64,000 nt of DNA, from positions 62,001 to 126,000 of the forward strand of contig JBBKWF010000008.1 in assembly GCA_037968815.1 (NCBI GenBank). The letters are read 5' to 3'. A program made the translations under genes and the position numbers. The DNA is from Pseudopedobacter sp037968815 (GTDB taxonomy: Bacteria; Bacteroidota; Bacteroidia; Sphingobacteriales; Sphingobacteriaceae). Below are positions 62,326 through 64,000 of the stretch, one piece after another. Below the pieces are notes generated by a model. It did not search any database and had not been told where the DNA came from. It was given only the letters and a program-made list of their open reading frames with translations. Position 1 is the stretch's first letter. Each line of letters starts with the position of its first letter.

Positions 62326-63123
62326 TTATTCTTTAATTTCTGACTTTAATCTTTTCCATGTCTCGTTAGATAAAATCGGTACGTAGTCCATAATTTTGTC
62401 TTTTCTATAATCAATAATATACTCGGCTCTTTCTTTTGAGTCAGGATGAGTACTTATCCAAGTTAAATATTTTGTTGTTTCATCTTCGTTGTCTGATAGC
62501 CTATAAAGAAAATTTGAAAATGGTAATGGGTTTACTTTTGCTTTTGTTAGATAATCAACTGCTTTTATGTCTGCTTCCTTTTCTAAATTTCGGTCAAATG
62601 CTGATGAAGAAAGCATTTTTGCTGTTTCCTTTATGATTTCTGAACCTCCATTTCCTGTTGTCATTGAGATTAAAACTGATAGCCCAATTTCTTTGACTAG
62701 TGTTTTCATTACATGATTTAACTGTATATGTGCAATTTCATGACATATAACCCCAGTTAATTCTTCTTGATTTTCTGAATTTAAAATCAGCGCACTATTA
62801 ATAATTAAATGCCCATTTGGCAATGCAAAAGCATTTATCTCTTCCTTATTAAGTATGTGTATTTTTATTTTTTTTCGATCTATTTTATTTGATGTACAAA
62901 TATGTGTAACAATACTATCAATTGAGTTTATTGCAAATTCACTTTGATTTTCCTGTTCTGTTTTTTTGAAGGCTTGCCAAAAAAGATCGCCTAATTTTTC
63001 CTCTGTTTTATCGGTTGCTTGCTGAATTTTTAGAATTTTCATCCAATCAACCTGGGTTAATGAAAGCCAAGTTCCGAAAAAAAGAAGAGTGGTTATTATG
63101 CCCTGAATAATTGTCTTTCTCAT
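62326..63123 (-). CDS. M48-family zinc metallopeptidase
   Basis: A 265-residue protein with an N-terminal membrane anchor. The zinc motif is GVICHEIAHIQLNH (HEIAH) and the third ligand is the Glu in LEKEADIKAVDYL. The late STHPDSKERAEYI is typical of M48. Its start overlaps the stop of the DUF4870-like gene (ATGA). M48 peptidases act in envelope quality control. Confidence 0.9.
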   Translation of the reverse strand: MRKTIIQGIITTLLFFGTWLSLTQVDWMKILKIQQATDKTEEKLGDLFWQAFKKTEQENQSEFAINSIDSIVTHICTSNKIDRKKIKIHILNKEEINAFALPNGHLIINSALILNSENQEELTGVICHEIAHIQLNHVMKTLVKEIGLSVLISMTTGNGGSEIIKETAKMLSSSAFDRNLEKEADIKAVDYLTKAKVNPLPFSNFLYRLSDNEDETTKYLTWISTHPDSKERAEYIIDYRKDKIMDYVPILSNETWKRLKSEIKE

Positions 63124-63557
63124 GATTTTGATTTACAAATTATATTTGTCAATGAACCATAAAACCACCACTCAACATGAATCCCTTTTCTAGTCTGAAT
63201 GGCAGTGTAAATAGTAGCGACTAGTTCAGCCAAGTTGAAAAGTATTACTGAAATTATGTAGGAGATATATTTGTTTGTGATGGTTTCATCTGTAAATATT
63301 ATTGAAATTGTCCACCAAAACCCTATGCTATTTATTAATAGCATAGATAATTGAGATATTAAAGCCTGTGTGCAGTGCCAACGAACAAAATATGTGGATT
63401 TACGATTGCTGAAGTAAAATACTATTGTAGCAATTAAATTTACTATAGGCAAGGGTAAGCCGACTATAATTGCAATTAATGACATCAAATAACTACTTGA
63501 CGCAGTCTCTGCTTCATGTTCACTAGGGTCGTAACTAAATTCTTTTATATGTATCAT
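63120..63557 (-). CDS. DUF4870-like multi-span membrane protein
   Basis: A 145-residue protein from the ATG at 63557. Four membrane spans are visible, with STYFVRWHCTQALISQL, close to the FVxFHxxQAL motif of DUF4870/Tic20-like proteins. It overlaps DUF2752 upstream (ATGA) and M48 downstream (ATGA), so all three are coupled. Confidence 0.75.
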   Translation of the reverse strand: MIHIKEFSYDPSEHEAETASSSYLMSLIAIIVGLPLPIVNLIATIVFYFSNRKSTYFVRWHCTQALISQLSMLLINSIGFWWTISIIFTDETITNKYISYIISVILFNLAELVATIYTAIQTRKGIHVEWWFYGSLTNIICKSKS

Positions 63558-63970
63558 AAACCTTTTGTGATATTCCAAACCCAATTGCTTATTACAAGCA
63601 ATACCAATGGTATTGCAAATTTTGGATTTTTAAGATAAAATTCTGTTTTATTATAAAAATTAAATAAGTAATCGCTTTTCGTTATAATGTCAATGATAAT
63701 CCAAAGTGGTGTAAGGAGCATAATAATTGCAACTACTAAACCAAGTGGGTTTATACTTAATGCTTCATAGAAATTACCTTTTGCCAAAGAAATTACTGAA
63801 CGGGTTGAACCACAGGAAGGGCAGGGTATATTTGTTACATGTTTTATTAAACAAACTTCAAATGAATTGTTTTTAGTAATGCCTTTTGAGATGTTTAAAT
63901 ATATCCAAATATACCCTACTAAACATGTTATAGATAAAATTGAATATAACTTGTTCCTGTTGAGTGTCAT
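63554..63970 (-). CDS. DUF2752 membrane protein (second locus)
   Basis: A 138-residue protein with the motif CPSCGSTRSVISL (CxxCGxTR), then FYEALSINPLGLVVAI. It resembles the DUF2752 protein at 11925-12263 in order of helices and motif, but has an extra C-terminal helix. It starts the three-gene operon with DUF4870-like and M48 proteins. The start at 63970 is the first ATG; 30 bases remain to the edge, so upstream genes cannot be seen. Confidence 0.85.
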   Translation of the reverse strand: MTLNRNKLYSILSITCLVGYIWIYLNISKGITKNNSFEVCLIKHVTNIPCPSCGSTRSVISLAKGNFYEALSINPLGLVVAIIMLLTPLWIIIDIITKSDYLFNFYNKTEFYLKNPKFAIPLVLLVISNWVWNITKGL

Positions 63971-64000
63971 GTCATTAGTATAAAAGTTGTTGGATTTTTT

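Noticed and set aside
1..64000. CRISPR array, tRNA, rRNA, integrase, transposase
   Set aside because: No evenly spaced repeats with spacers, no cloverleaf or rRNA stretch, and no recombinase motifs were seen. The 48-bp repeat lacks spacers.

Overview
The window looks like chromosomal DNA of a member of the Bacteroidota, most probably Sphingobacteriaceae and close to Pedobacter. The basis is low GC, two Skp/OmpH genes directly after a bamA end, BACON-free but typically Bacteroidota families (head-GIN/DUF2807, DUF4142, DUF3037 with a HipA-like kinase, PGN_0703-like nuclease), occasional TAnnTTTG-type -7 promoter boxes, few Shine-Dalgarno sequences and several families of dispersed intergenic palindromes. 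The genus is inferred from gene style, not from any search.

Layout. 0-8.2 kb is housekeeping: the bamA end, two skp/ompH genes, murI, a ccmE-ccmF pair, a DUF2520 protein, an ISC-type ferredoxin with iscX, and a YpdA-like flavoprotein. 8.2-10.9 kb holds two nhaA paralogues in tandem. 10.9-13.3 kb is a small membrane/exported operon (TM2, DUF2752, secreted beta protein) divergent from an XRE regulator. 13.4-19.2 kb is housekeeping again (YciO-type protein, YqgE, purE-purK, nuoA-nuoB, HI0933-type flavoprotein). 20.1-24.0 kb is an accessory stretch: 1.3 kb of non-coding repeats, then a PD-(D/E)XK nuclease and a HEPN-type (ApeA-like) protein, each followed by a copy of a 55-bp element. 24.0-31.0 kb has a membrane protein, a CAP protein, more repeats and the cell-shape operon mreC-mreD-mrdA-rodA without mreB.

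31.2-37.1 kb has a cation/proton antiporter and a compact operon of sodium symporter, GNAT, truncated M20 amidohydrolase and two different PLP-barrel racemases. 37.2-46 kb holds RlpA, a TPR histidine kinase, head-GIN and M1 peptidase genes, a HipA-like kinase with DUF3037, a DUF4142 lipoprotein and cysE-cysM. 46.6-53.6 kb has rlmD, a long PurF, two repetitive lipoproteins and a GH3 protein followed by a 48-bp tandem repeat. 53.8-58.6 kb holds a metallopeptidase, a siderophore-reductase-type operon with an AraC regulator, and a PAS protein without an ATPase domain. 58.9-64 kb has a PiT phosphate transporter behind a PhoP-box-like repeat, a higBA module, and a second DUF2752 operon (DUF2752, DUF4870-like, M48 peptidase).

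The best candidate for something new is the nuclease/HEPN pair with its duplicated 3' element and dyad-rich promoter (21.36-23.94 kb). The second is the recurrence of DUF2752 translationally coupled to a small multi-span membrane protein at two places. No CRISPR array, tRNA, rRNA, integrase or transposase gene was seen.
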